NCBI RefSeq assembly: GCF_022750635.1 | Contig: NZ_JAJKBG010000004.1 | Span: 124,001 to 188,000, forward strand | Direction of reading: 5' to 3' | Source of the DNA: Brevundimonas pishanensis | Lineage (GTDB): Bacteria; Pseudomonadota; Alphaproteobacteria; Caulobacterales; Caulobacteraceae | DNA length: 64,000 nucleotides | In this document: positions 9,378 to 19,828 of the stretch, in pieces | Numbering within the stretch: the first letter of the stretch is position 1 | Layout of the letters: every line of letters starts with the position of its first letter | Position numbers and translations under genes: made by a program | The notes under the pieces: model-generated | The model's database searches: none | The model's input: only the letters and a program-made list of their open reading frames with translations | Told to the model about the DNA's origin: nothing

Positions 9378-9450
9378 GCCCTGCGTGATGCAGGGCGGCT
9401 CTTACAGCCTATAGAAAACGCCCGACTGTTCTGCAGTCGGGCGTTTTTGC
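9378..9450 (+). terminator. Terminator after rpmG (two hairpins)
   Basis: A small hairpin (gccctgc/gcagggc, 9378-9396) is followed by a 14-base-pair hairpin at 9415-9447 (aaaacgcccgactg/cagtcgggcgtttt) ending in a T run. The A run on the other side makes it suitable for the convergent pleD transcript too. Confidence 0.85.
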
Positions 9451-9484
9451 ATGTCCGGTTCCGCTCACAGAAGCAGCAGGAGCC

Positions 9485-10846
9485 TTAGGCCGCGCGGATA
9501 ACCACCTGATCGCGGCCCAGCGACTTGGCTTCGTACACGCCCTGATCCGCACGTTTCAGCAGGGTATCGGGCGTATCACCCGGTACAGACGCGGCCACGC
9601 CGACCGAGACTGTCACCGCCAGCCCCTCGCCCATCCCCTTGGCACGGAAGGGCTCGCGACTGACATCCAGCCGGATACGCTCTGCGATACGCTGGGCATC
9701 CTCCAACGAGGTGCCGGGCATGATGACGACAAACTCTTCACCGCCCAGGCGGCAGGGCAGATCAACCGCGCGAACATTCGTCGCCAGCCGCACAGCGAAC
9801 TCGCGCAGGACCTCGTCGCCCGCATCGTGGCCAAAGCTGTCGTTGATCGACTTGAAGTGGTCCAGATCCAGAATCAGCGCCGCAATCGTATCGCCGCCAT
9901 GGTTGGCGCGCGCGACCATGGATTGGAGCTGGCTGGTCATATAGCGACGGTTATGCAGGCCCGTGAGCACATCCGTGACCGCAGCCTCGAGATTCCGCTC
10001 CAGTCGCTCGCGCAGGAAGTCGGTGTAGCGTTTGCGTTTGACCTGAGTAACCGTGCGAACCGCCAGTTCATCGGGATCGACCGGCAGGGCCACGATATCG
10101 TTCGCCCCCAGTTCCAGCGCCTTAACCAGACGCGGGCGGTCGTCCATGTCGACGATGGTCAGAATGGGCAGGCTGCGGGTCACCTCGCGCGCCCTTAAGT
10201 GCGCCAGCAGCCGTAGCCCATCAAATCCCTTGGTTGCAGCGTTGATGATCATCAGATCCACGCCGCACATTGAGGTAGCGAGTTCGCGATTATCCGCGGT
10301 CACGCGCACAGGCCGGTGGTGCTTGGCCAACTGGTGCAGCAGGCGCTCGGCTTGCTCGTCATTATCATCCACCAGCAGAATCCGTCCGCCGGTGCCGCGC
10401 AGTCGCTCGACGCTCGAATCGGCAATGCCGATGCGGCGCACACTCTCCTCGCGCTCGCGTAGTTCGTCGATCACAATCTTCAGGCGTGTCAGGCTGCGGA
10501 CCCGCGCCATCAGAATCACGTCGTCCAGAGGCTTGCTCAGGAAATCGTCGGCCCCTGCCTCGAGCCCGCGCATGCGGTCCTCACGACCATCCAGCGCCGT
10601 CACCAGAACCACCGGGATATGGCGCGTGGCCGGATCGTCCTTGAGTTTGCGGCAGGTTTCAAAGCCATCCATGGACGGCATCATCACATCCAGCAGGATG
10701 AGGTCAGGCTGTTCGATCCGTGCAATCTCGAGCGCAGAGGCGCCATCCCGACAGGTCAGGACGTCGTAATATTCGATGGTCAGCTTGGCTTCGAGCAAAC
10801 GGACGTTCGTGTCGACATCGTCGACAACCAAAATCCGCGCACTCAT
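9485..10846 (-). CDS. pleD: Diguanylate cyclase response regulator PleD
   Basis: The 453-residue protein makes cyclic di-GMP when phosphorylated and drives the swarmer-to-stalked transition in Caulobacter. REC1 (residues 1-125) has phosphoacceptor D53 and K105. REC2 (about 155-275) has Asn instead of Asp at the acceptor position (IINAATKGFDG), so it is a dimerisation adaptor, as in Caulobacter. The GGDEF domain (about 285-453) has the active-site GGEEF at 368-372 and the product-inhibition I-site R359-x-x-D362. Numbering matches C. crescentus PleD. It lies 3 bases after divK in the same operon. Confidence 0.97.
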   Translation of the reverse strand: MSARILVVDDVDTNVRLLEAKLTIEYYDVLTCRDGASALEIARIEQPDLILLDVMMPSMDGFETCRKLKDDPATRHIPVVLVTALDGREDRMRGLEAGADDFLSKPLDDVILMARVRSLTRLKIVIDELREREESVRRIGIADSSVERLRGTGGRILLVDDNDEQAERLLHQLAKHHRPVRVTADNRELATSMCGVDLMIINAATKGFDGLRLLAHLRAREVTRSLPILTIVDMDDRPRLVKALELGANDIVALPVDPDELAVRTVTQVKRKRYTDFLRERLERNLEAAVTDVLTGLHNRRYMTSQLQSMVARANHGGDTIAALILDLDHFKSINDSFGHDAGDEVLREFAVRLATNVRAVDLPCRLGGEEFVVIMPGTSLEDAQRIAERIRLDVSREPFRAKGMGEGLAVTVSVGVAASVPGDTPDTLLKRADQGVYEAKSLGRDQVVIRAA

Positions 10847-10849
10847 GCT

Positions 10850-11218
10850 TTAGCCTTCCAGATGCTGCCGAACAGTATCGAGGAAGGTTGTGACCGAGAT
10901 GGGTTTGGAGATGTAAGCCTCACAGCCGCCCTGCCTGATGCGCTCTTCGTCGCCCTTCATAGCAAAGGCAGTGACTGCAATTACAGGGATATTACTAAGT
11001 TCTTCGTCCTCTTTGATCCATTTTGTCACTTCCAGTCCCGAAATCTCGGGCAACTGGATGTCCATGAGGATCAAATCCGGCATATGGGCGCGCGCAAGTT
11101 GCAGCGCTTGCATCCCCTCGCGGGTTTGCAGCGTTTCGTAGCCCTGAGATTCGAGCAGATCATGAAAAAGCTTCATGTTCAGCTCGTTATCCTCGACGAT
11201 GAGGACTTTCTTCGACAT
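10850..11218 (-). CDS. divK: Single-domain response regulator DivK
   Basis: The 122-residue stand-alone receiver domain controls DivJ/PleC/DivL signalling and, through them, CtrA in the Caulobacter cell cycle. Phosphoacceptor D53 ([13 protein letters not shown]), acidic E9/D10, T83-like VTAFAMKG and KPIS lysine are all present, and the sequence is nearly collinear with C. crescentus DivK. I chose the ATG at 11218, with AAGG 8 bases upstream, rather than an ATG 7 codons earlier (MKRQGVW extension). It is first in the divK-pleD operon and divergent from dinB. Confidence 0.97.
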   Translation of the reverse strand: MSKKVLIVEDNELNMKLFHDLLESQGYETLQTREGMQALQLARAHMPDLILMDIQLPEISGLEVTKWIKEDEELSNIPVIAVTAFAMKGDEERIRQGGCEAYISKPISVTTFLDTVRQHLEG

Positions 11219-11339
11219 CCAAACACCTTGGCGCTTCAATGAAAGCCCGCCGCAAATCGGCTATAAGGGCCCCTCTTTATCGACCTTGCCCCGCTCAGTC
11301 TTAAGCTGACGTGAAGGCGGAACTTTCCGGAGACGAAAA

Positions 11340-12599
11340 CTGGCCATCCAGTCCCTTTGCCGCGACTGCCTCTGGACGGGCGAGGTGCAACAGCGCCGCT
11401 GTCCGTTGTGCGCATCGCCGCGCATGATGAATCATGCGGAACTGGGCCAGCTGACGATGGCGCATCTGGATTGCGACGCCTTCTATGCCTCGGTCGAAAA
11501 GCGCGATCGGCCCGAGCTGCGCGACAAGCCCGTCATCATTGGCGGCGGAAAACGCGGGGTGGTGTCCACCGCCTGCTACGTCGCCCGCCTGTATGGGGTC
11601 GGCAGCGCCATGCCGATGTTCAAGGCGCTGAAAGCTTGTCCCGAAGCGGTCGTCATCAAACCGGACTTCGCAAAATACCAACACGAGAGCGCCCGCATCT
11701 TCGGTGCTGTCGGCCAGCTGACGCCGTTGGTGCAGACCCTGTCGCTGGACGAAGCGTGGATCGACCTGTCGGGCACCGAGCGCCTGAACGGCGGCTGTGC
11801 GGCATGGCAGTTGGCCCGTCTGCAAAAGTGGATCGAGGAAGAGGTGGGCCTGACAGTTTCCATCGGCCTCGCCCCTAACCGCTTCCTCGCCAAGATCGCG
11901 TCCGAACTGGATAAGCCGCGCGGCTTTTCGGTCATCGGCAAGACCGAGGCTAAGGCCCTGCTGGCTCCGCGTCCGGTGAAAATCCTCCCCGGTGTCGGCC
12001 CTGTTTTCAGCCAGCAACTTCGCTCTGATGGCTTTGCTACGGTCGGTGATCTTGCCAACGCCGACGTAAAAGACCTGATCCGCCGCTATGGCGAAAGCGG
12101 TCTGCGCCTACATGAACTCAGCCACGCCCGCGACAGCCGCCCCGTGAACCCCGATCATGACCGCAGGGGTATGAGCGCCGAGACCACCTTTAACGAAGAC
12201 TTTTCGGACCGTGAGGCACTGGAGGCCGAGCTTTGGCCGTTATGCGAGAAGCTGGCCAGCAAGGCCCGCCGCGACGGCGTATCCAGCCGCGTGATCGTGC
12301 TAAAACTGCGCCGGACCGACTTCAAGATCGTTACCCGCCGGATCACCCTGCCCGATCCGGTACAGACGGCGCGGGCGTTGTTCAATGCGGGTCGCGACCT
12401 GCTGAGGCCTGAGCTGGGCATCCCCTATCGGCTGATCGGCATCGGTATGGCCGATGTGGTCGACGCCCACGACGCGCCTGCCGGACTGTTTCAGACCGAA
12501 GAGACCCGCGCCCTCAAAACCGAAACCGCCATCGACGCGTTAAGGGCCAAGTTCGGCTCCAACGCCGTGGTGGCAGGCCGCGCCCTCAAGAAACCCTGA
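11340..12599 (+). CDS. dinB: DNA polymerase IV (DinB), apparent CTG start
   Basis: This Y-family translesion polymerase has the catalytic motifs HLDCDAFYASVEKRD and LSLDEAWIDLSG, the helix-hairpin-helix ILPGVGPVFSQQL and a little-finger domain. No ATG, GTG or TTG lies between the upstream in-frame stop (11307) and a GTG at 11385. The frame upstream of 11385 nevertheless encodes LCRDCLWTGEVQQRRCPLC, a CxxC-x10-CxxC zinc-finger-like head. A CTG at 11340 follows a GGAG Shine-Dalgarno (11329-11332) with 7-base spacing, so I place the start there (419 residues). With GTG 11385 the protein would be 404 residues and lose the first CxxC. Polymerase identity is sure; the start is inferred. Confidence 0.9.
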   Translation: MAIQSLCRDCLWTGEVQQRRCPLCASPRMMNHAELGQLTMAHLDCDAFYASVEKRDRPELRDKPVIIGGGKRGVVSTACYVARLYGVGSAMPMFKALKACPEAVVIKPDFAKYQHESARIFGAVGQLTPLVQTLSLDEAWIDLSGTERLNGGCAAWQLARLQKWIEEEVGLTVSIGLAPNRFLAKIASELDKPRGFSVIGKTEAKALLAPRPVKILPGVGPVFSQQLRSDGFATVGDLANADVKDLIRRYGESGLRLHELSHARDSRPVNPDHDRRGMSAETTFNEDFSDREALEAELWPLCEKLASKARRDGVSSRVIVLKLRRTDFKIVTRRITLPDPVQTARALFNAGRDLLRPELGIPYRLIGIGMADVVDAHDAPAGLFQTEETRALKTETAIDALRAKFGSNAVVAGRALKKP

Positions 12600-12688
12600 T
12601 CGATTTCGATCAACTCGGGTGACGCAGGGGCAGACACGGACAGTGCCCCGCGCTACATCCTGCCGAACCCCCATTTATGGAGATTGAT

Positions 12689-13147
12689 ATGAGCATCGAA
12701 GCCCGCCTTACCGAACTCGGCATCACCCTGCCGGAGCCCGCCAAGCCGGTCGCCTCCTATGTCTCCTATGTCCGCTCGGGCAACACCCTGACCATCTCGG
12801 GCCAACTGTCGAACGATGCCAGCGGCGGCATCAAGGGCACCGTCGGTGTCGACGTGACGCCGGAAGACGCTCAGAAGGCCGCCCGCTTGTGCGGTCTGAA
12901 CCTGATCGCCCAGATCAAGGCGGCTCTGGATGGCGATCTGGACCGCGTGGTTCGCATCGTCAAACTGGGCGGCTTCGTTCAGGCTGGTCCGGACTTTGAA
13001 GCTATTCCGGGCGTGATCAACGGCACCTCGGACCTGATGGTCGAAGTGTTCGGCGATGCCGGCAAACACGCCCGCTCGGCTGTCGGCGTGTACAAGCTGC
13101 CGCTCGGCTTCGCCGTTGAAGTGGACGCCATCGTCGAGGTGAAGTGA
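12689..13147 (+). CDS. RidA family protein
   Basis: The 152-residue protein belongs to the RidA/YjgF/UK114 family, which deaminates reactive enamine/imine intermediates released by PLP enzymes. The YjgF fold spans the whole chain, with family-typical VDVTPEDAQKAARLCGLNLI and the C-terminal VEVDAIVEVK. It is longer than E. coli RidA (about 128) and fits the COG0251 subgroup of about 150 residues. The ATG at 12689 has GGAG at the right distance; an ATG 4 codons earlier overlaps that site. Its stop overlaps the next start (GTGA). Confidence 0.88.
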   Translation: MSIEARLTELGITLPEPAKPVASYVSYVRSGNTLTISGQLSNDASGGIKGTVGVDVTPEDAQKAARLCGLNLIAQIKAALDGDLDRVVRIVKLGGFVQAGPDFEAIPGVINGTSDLMVEVFGDAGKHARSAVGVYKLPLGFAVEVDAIVEVK

Positions 13148-14292
13148 GCCTGAAGCTTCAGGTTCACGGCGGGGTCGCCAGTATCGGACGCGAGGCTTGG
13201 GATAGTCTCGCGGCTCCGACCGGCGACCCGTTCGTCACCTATGATTTTCTGAACGCCTGCGAGGCGTCTGGCAGTGCCGCCCCCGAACAGGGATGGGCAC
13301 CCCGCCACCTGACCTTGCACGATCAGGAAGACCGTCTGATCGGAGCCATGCCGCTGTATCTCAAGGGGCATAGTCAGGGCGAATACGTCTTCGACCATGC
13401 TTGGGCCGACGCCTATCAGCGAGCCGGCGGTCGCTACTATCCCAAACTGCTCAGCGCCATTCCCTTCACCCCTGCCACAGGCCCGCGTCTGTTGGTGGCA
13501 CAAGGTGCCGATCCCGACACCGTCCGCGAGGGACTGGTTCAGGGAGCCGTCATGGCTTGCGAGCAGATGGGGCTGTCGTCGCTGCACGTGAACTTCCCCA
13601 CCGAGGCCGAATGGGACTTCATGGGCCAGCACAAGCTGATGCAGCGTCAGGACATCCAATACATCTGGCGCAATCAGGAATGGGCGACGTTCGACGACTT
13701 CCTGTCCGCCCTGTCGGCCAACCGCCGCAAGACCATCCGGCGCGAACGGCGGGAGGCGCAGGAGGGCCTGGATATCAGCATCCTGACGGGCACGGACATT
13801 ACCGAACCCCACTGGGACGCCTTCTTCGCCTTCTACATGGACACCGGCGACCGCAAATGGGGCCGCCCCTATCTAACGCGGGACTTCTTCACGCGCGTCG
13901 GGCGTACCATGGCCGACAAGATCGCATTGGTGATGGCCTTTGATGGCGATACGCCCGTCGCAGGCGCGCTGAACTTCATCGGACGCGATGCTCTATATGG
14001 TCGCCAGTGGGGCACACTGATCGACAAGCCGTTCCTGCATTTCGAGCTGTGCTACTATCAGGCCATTGATTTTGCATTGAAACACGGCCTGTCACGCGTC
14101 GAGGCGGGCGCGCAGGGAGACCACAAGATCGCGCGGGGCTACCTGCCCTCGCCTGTCTTTTCGGCGCATTATATTTCCGATCCGGCTCTGGCCGATCCTG
14201 TGGCGCACTACCTCAAACAGGAAGGTCCAGCCATCGAAGCCGAGCGCATTGCGATGACCGCGGATTTATCGCCGTTCAAACGCGCCGATTAA
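13144..14292 (+). CDS. FemAB-like / GNAT-fold acyltransferase (PF04339, DUF482)
   Basis: The 382-residue cytosolic protein resembles the FemAB-like COG3146 family, sometimes called peptidoglycan biosynthesis/recognition proteins. Typical blocks are PFVTYDFLNACEASG, EYVFDHAWADAYQRAGGRYY, SANRRKTIRRERREA, GRQWGT and EAGAQGDHKIARGYLP. It is translationally coupled to the RidA gene through a 4-base GTGA overlap. The fold is double GNAT; the acceptor is unknown. I am confident of the family, not of the substrate. Confidence 0.8.
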   Translation: MSLKLQVHGGVASIGREAWDSLAAPTGDPFVTYDFLNACEASGSAAPEQGWAPRHLTLHDQEDRLIGAMPLYLKGHSQGEYVFDHAWADAYQRAGGRYYPKLLSAIPFTPATGPRLLVAQGADPDTVREGLVQGAVMACEQMGLSSLHVNFPTEAEWDFMGQHKLMQRQDIQYIWRNQEWATFDDFLSALSANRRKTIRRERREAQEGLDISILTGTDITEPHWDAFFAFYMDTGDRKWGRPYLTRDFFTRVGRTMADKIALVMAFDGDTPVAGALNFIGRDALYGRQWGTLIDKPFLHFELCYYQAIDFALKHGLSRVEAGAQGDHKIARGYLPSPVFSAHYISDPALADPVAHYLKQEGPAIEAERIAMTADLSPFKRAD

Positions 14293-14315
14293 TCGCGAAC
14301 AATGGTCGCAGAGGC

Positions 14316-14340
14316 GGAACCCAGAGCCTTAACAAACGCT
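14316..14340 (+). promoter_or_regulatory. Possible EcfG (general stress) promoter of csbD-like gene
   Basis: GGAAC followed after 16 bases by CGCT resembles the alphaproteobacterial EcfG/SigT consensus GGAAC-N16/17-CGTT with one mismatch. It lies about 43 bases ahead of the start of a CsbD-like gene, a family often under general-stress control. Confidence 0.4.
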
Positions 14341-14382
14341 TTCTTCGGTGACTCCATTCTCCCCCCGAAGAGGACATAAAAC

Positions 14383-14688
14383 ATGACCGACCAACGCATC
14401 GAAGGCACCTTTGACGAAGTCGAAGGCAAGGTGAAAAGCGGCATTGGCAACCTGACCGGCGACACCAAGCTGAAGGTTGAAGGCGCAGCCAAAGAAGCAT
14501 CCGGCCGTGCCAAAGCCGCCTATGGCCGCGTGATCGACGGTCTGGACGGTCTGGCAGACAGGGCCCCGGCCGACCTGCGCGAACCGGCCAAGAAAGGCAT
14601 CGAGTTCGCCCGCAACAAGCCGCTGCTCACCACCGGCATTCTGGCCGGTGCCGCGATCCTGCTCAGCGGCTTGGGCCGCCGTCGCTAA
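14383..14688 (+). CDS. CsbD-family stress protein with C-terminal hydrophobic segment
   Basis: The 101-residue product begins with a CsbD-like domain (DQRIEGTFDEVEGKVKSGIG, residues 3-45), a small charged helical domain common in stress-induced proteins. A helical linker follows, then a single hydrophobic segment (LLTTGILAGAAILLSGLG, about 80-97) and an RRR tail, so the protein is probably membrane-tethered. An AGAGGA Shine-Dalgarno precedes the start. Molecular function is unknown for the family. Confidence 0.8.
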   Translation: MTDQRIEGTFDEVEGKVKSGIGNLTGDTKLKVEGAAKEASGRAKAAYGRVIDGLDGLADRAPADLREPAKKGIEFARNKPLLTTGILAGAAILLSGLGRRR

Positions 14689-14709
14689 GACCGCAGACAC
14701 CCAATGAAA

Positions 14710-14742
14710 AAGGCCCGCCTCCATCGGAGGCGGGCCTTCTTT
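14710..14742. terminator. Bidirectional terminator
   Basis: Thirteen-base-pair hairpin (aaggcccgcctcc/ggaggcgggcctt) with an ATC loop and T/A tails on both sides, between the convergent CsbD-like gene and clpA. Confidence 0.88.
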
Positions 14743-14762
14743 TATGGATCAGAGAACGACCC

Positions 14763-17066
<2,304 letters not shown>

Positions 17067-17078
17067 GAAGGGCTCCTC

Positions 17079-17420
17079 TCAGTCCTTTTCCATGGTGCAT
17101 TGCAACGGGTGTTGATGACGACGCGCGGTCTCGGTCACCTGGGCGACCTTGGTTTCGGCCACCTCGTATGTGTAGACCCCGCACACCCCGACCCCGAACT
17201 GATGGACGTGCATCATGATCCGGGTCGCGTCTTCACGGCTCTTTTGGAAGAACCGCTCGAGCACGTAGACGACGAATTCCATCGGCGTGTAGTCGTCGTT
17301 CAGGATCAGCACTCGATAGAGCGAGGGCCGCTGAACTTTCGGCTTTGTCTCGGTGACGACGGCAGCTCCGGCACCATTTCCGGCACCCTGCCCCTGTTCA
17401 CCTGACCGCTTGATTGGCAT
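17079..17420 (-). CDS. clpS: Clp protease adaptor ClpS
   Basis: The 113-residue adaptor delivers N-end-rule substrates to ClpA. The conserved core [20 protein letters not shown] and the helices with [22 protein letters not shown] form the N-degron pocket and ClpA interface. The first 30 residues are a flexible Gly/Lys-rich arm typical of the adaptor. It lies directly upstream of clpA, so the pair is co-transcribed. Confidence 0.96.
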   Translation of the reverse strand: MPIKRSGEQGQGAGNGAGAAVVTETKPKVQRPSLYRVLILNDDYTPMEFVVYVLERFFQKSREDATRIMMHVHQFGVGVCGVYTYEVAETKVAQVTETARRHQHPLQCTMEKD

Positions 17421-17569
17421 TCGAAGTCCGTCTGTTTAGTCGTTGCTACTCAAAGATAGGTGATGATGCCCTGATTTGAAGGATCGTCCAGTCAACGAGT
17501 ATGTGAGCGGGCATCATTTGGCTTACTGCTCTGCTTAATCCGCCAGACTGGCAAACGTTGCGCAAAGAA

Positions 17570-17605
17570 AAAGCCCCGACGCTTCCGCACCGGGGCTTTC
17601 AGTTT
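17570..17605 (-). terminator. Terminator after phasin gene
   Basis: On the minus strand a nine- to ten-base-pair hairpin (gaaagccccg/cggggctttt) with a 12-base loop is followed by a T run. It lies about 25 bases after the phasin stop. Confidence 0.75.
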
Positions 17606-17624
17606 TGTCACTCGCTATGGGAGG

Positions 17625-18095
17625 TTAGCGAGCGGACTGGAAACCTTCGACAACGGCGCTGACGCGCGAGTTGATCGGCTGGAAGCTGTCCTTGACCGAA
17701 GCGGTCAGGGTTTCGGTCGTCTTGTTCAGGTGGGCCAGATAGGCCTCTGCCGACGACTTGGCCCATGCGGTTTGCAGCTCGAGCAATTCCTGGATCGAGC
17801 GAGCCTGCGTCAGCGACTGCGCGGCTTGCACATTATCTTCCCAGGTCTTCTTGCTGTAGGCGAGAACCTGTTGCGACAGGGCTTCGGCACCCTTTTGGGC
17901 AGCCGAGGCGCTCTCGACGACCGCTTCGAGGTTCTTCTTGCCGTGGCTGTTCAGCTCGGTCAGCGAGGTCAGTGAACGGTCAACGCCGTCCTTGAAAGCC
18001 TTCGCGCCAGCATTCTGAACAGCTTCGGCCTGAGCCTTTGCGTGGGCAGCGGTCTGTTCAACGGTTTTTTTCACGGTCTCGGTCGCGTCGGTCAT
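17625..18095 (-). CDS. Phasin family protein
   Basis: The 156-residue protein is almost wholly amphipathic alpha helix (for example EQTAAHAKAQAEAVQNAGAK and SIQELLELQTAWAKSSAEAY), the hallmark of phasins that coat polyhydroxyalkanoate granules (PF09361). I chose the ATG at 18095, preceded by GGAG, over a start 31 codons upstream whose extension is unlike phasins. It is a lone gene with its own terminator. Known relatives are repressed by PhaR; a TGC-N3-GCA element lies upstream. A non-PHA phasin-like role is possible. Confidence 0.85.
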   Translation of the reverse strand: MTDATETVKKTVEQTAAHAKAQAEAVQNAGAKAFKDGVDRSLTSLTELNSHGKKNLEAVVESASAAQKGAEALSQQVLAYSKKTWEDNVQAAQSLTQARSIQELLELQTAWAKSSAEAYLAHLNKTTETLTASVKDSFQPINSRVSAVVEGFQSAR

Positions 18096-18483
18096 GGGAT
18101 AGTCTCCAAGGGCGATGTGTAGGGGCACAAAGCACGGGAACGCCCGCGCTAGAGAACAACGATCTCTATCTCGCACTTGCGAAATCAAAAATCAACAGTT
18201 TTTGTGCGACGCAACATTCCTCTGGACGTTGCATCCGGTATCAGCCGATAAACAGCAGTCGACCGAGGGCAATAACCAAGCCGTGATACGATGCGCGCGG
18301 TTGTGTAGCGCCAGATTGCCCACGCGGGCCTAGTCATAGAATCAACGTCCCGGCGGGGTTTGCTACAATCAAAGATTGACGCGATATTAACTGTGTCGAA
18401 ACTCCTACCCCGCATTGTGTAACCTTGTCCGGCGCGTCGCCCCCAATCCGGCGCACCACAGTGAAGAGGCTTAGTCGCTGCTG
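18096..18483. other. 388-base divergent intergenic region (phasin / carboxypeptidase)
   Basis: No convincing coding frame is present. The region should hold the divergent promoters of the phasin gene and the D-Ala-D-Ala carboxypeptidase gene. It contains an AT-rich patch around 18180-18205 and a TGC-GAC-GCA element. Confidence 0.5.
18202..18216. promoter_or_regulatory. Possible PhaR-type operator
   Basis: TTGTGC-GAC-GCAACA is an imperfect inverted repeat containing TGC-N3-GCA, similar to the TGC-rich sites recognised by the polyhydroxyalkanoate regulator PhaR. It sits about 110 bases ahead of the phasin start. Confidence 0.3.
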
Positions 18484-19806
18484 ATGAACCCCGCTATTCT
18501 CCGCAAGCCACTCCTGCTCAGCGCCCTTCTGGTCGGTAGCTCCCTGATCCCCACGGTCGGGCAAACGCCCCCGGTCGCACAGTCCAACGACAGCAAATAT
18601 GCGTCGGTCGTGATCGACGCCGCCTCGGGCGAAGTCCTGTTCTCGCGCTTTGCCGACGAGCGTCGCTATCCGGCGTCCATCACCAAGGTCATGACCCTGT
18701 ACCTCGTGTTCGAGGCGCTGGAAGAGGGTCGCGTCAAACTGACCGACCAGCTGACCGTTTCCCCGCGCGCTGCGGCCCAGCCGCCGTCGAAACTGGGTCT
18801 GGCTGCGGGTCAGACCATCAGCCTTGACGACGCGATGCGCGCCACTGCTGTTCGCAGCGCCAACGACATGGCTGTCGTTCTGGCCGAAACGATCGGCGGA
18901 TCTGAATCCGAGTTTACCGCCCGTATGACCGCCAAGGCGCGCGAGCTGGGTATGCACAACACCCGCTTCACCACCGCCAACGGCCTGCCCGACACCCGTC
19001 AGGCCACCACAGCCAATGATCTGGGCATCCTGAGCCGCGCCGTGATGCGCGACTATCCGCAGTACTACCGCTACCTCGGTATCAAGGACTGGTATTACAA
19101 CGGCCGCGACTATCGGAACACCAACGGCCTGCTGGCCATGGGCAACGGCTATGACGGCATCAAAACCGGCTTCACCAATGCCTCGGGTTATAACCTGTCG
19201 GCTTCGGCAGTTCGCAACAACAAGCGCCTGATCACTATCGTGATGGGTGGTCGCTCGACCGCAAGCCGCAACGCCCACGTTGCCGAGTTGATGGACACCG
19301 GCTTCGACCTGACCCAGCGCCGTGACCGCGGCGAGCGCATCGCATCGACCCAAGGCTTCTTCGAGCAACGCGGCTATGGCATCTCCGCCGCACCGGTCGC
19401 CTATGCCTCTGCAACGACGCAGGCGGAAGGCCGCCCCTATACCGTCGAAGACAACGATGTCGCCCTGGTCTCGGCTCTGGCACCTCGCGCCGAAGCTCCG
19501 CGCCAAGTGACCCCTGCCCCGTCGGCGACCCGTACCGCAAGCCGCAACACGACCCGCGAAGCCGCCCCTCAAGGCCGCTGGGCCGTTCAGGTTGGAGCCT
19601 TCCGCGAAGAACAGGTTGCCCGCGACTGGCTGAACAACGTCAACCGCCGCTTCCGTTCGGAAATCGGCAGCGCGCGTCAGGACGTCCAGACCGCCAATGG
19701 TTGGTACCGTTCGCGCTTCACCGGCATGACGGAAGACAAGGCAAAGTCCGCCTGCGAAGCGCTGGCCGCTCGCCGCGTCACCTGCATGGTCGTACAGCCG
19801 GGTTGA
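18484..19806 (+). CDS. D-alanyl-D-alanine carboxypeptidase with SPOR domain
   Basis: The 440-residue periplasmic penicillin-binding protein (S11 family) trims the terminal D-Ala of peptidoglycan stem peptides. A signal peptide occupies residues 1-27. The catalytic motifs are intact: S65-I-T-K68, S125-A-N127 and K227-T-G229. After a Pro/Arg-rich linker the C-terminus is a SPOR domain (about 362-440, GRWAVQVGAFREEQVARDWL), which binds denuded glycan strands and directs proteins to the septum. This architecture is common in alphaproteobacteria. The gene stands alone; a hairpin overlaps its stop. Confidence 0.93.
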   Translation: MNPAILRKPLLLSALLVGSSLIPTVGQTPPVAQSNDSKYASVVIDAASGEVLFSRFADERRYPASITKVMTLYLVFEALEEGRVKLTDQLTVSPRAAAQPPSKLGLAAGQTISLDDAMRATAVRSANDMAVVLAETIGGSESEFTARMTAKARELGMHNTRFTTANGLPDTRQATTANDLGILSRAVMRDYPQYYRYLGIKDWYYNGRDYRNTNGLLAMGNGYDGIKTGFTNASGYNLSASAVRNNKRLITIVMGGRSTASRNAHVAELMDTGFDLTQRRDRGERIASTQGFFEQRGYGISAAPVAYASATTQAEGRPYTVEDNDVALVSALAPRAEAPRQVTPAPSATRTASRNTTREAAPQGRWAVQVGAFREEQVARDWLNNVNRRFRSEIGSARQDVQTANGWYRSRFTGMTEDKAKSACEALAARRVTCMVVQPG

Positions 19807-19824
19807 TCCCCGGCTGTCACTTTT
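19794..19824 (+). terminator. Terminator overlapping the carboxypeptidase stop
   Basis: Nine-base-pair hairpin (acagccggg/cccggctgt) with a 6-base loop begins inside the last codons and is followed by a T run at 19820. Confidence 0.7.
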
Positions 19825-19828
19825 CCGC

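Noticed and set aside
11219..11339. SOS (LexA) box upstream of dinB
   Set aside because: No GTTC-N7-GTTC or its complement is present in the divK-dinB gap.
11219..11339. CtrA box in the divK promoter region
   Set aside because: Only a single TTAA half-site is present; no TTAA-N7-TTAA.
17462..17519. Inverted repeat GATGATGCCC / GGGCATCATT upstream of clpS
   Set aside because: Arms are separated by about 37 bases, so neither a tight hairpin nor a typical operator; left unannotated.
18115..18333. 72-codon frame in the phasin/carboxypeptidase gap
   Set aside because: No ribosome-binding site, no recognisable features, and it crosses the expected promoters.
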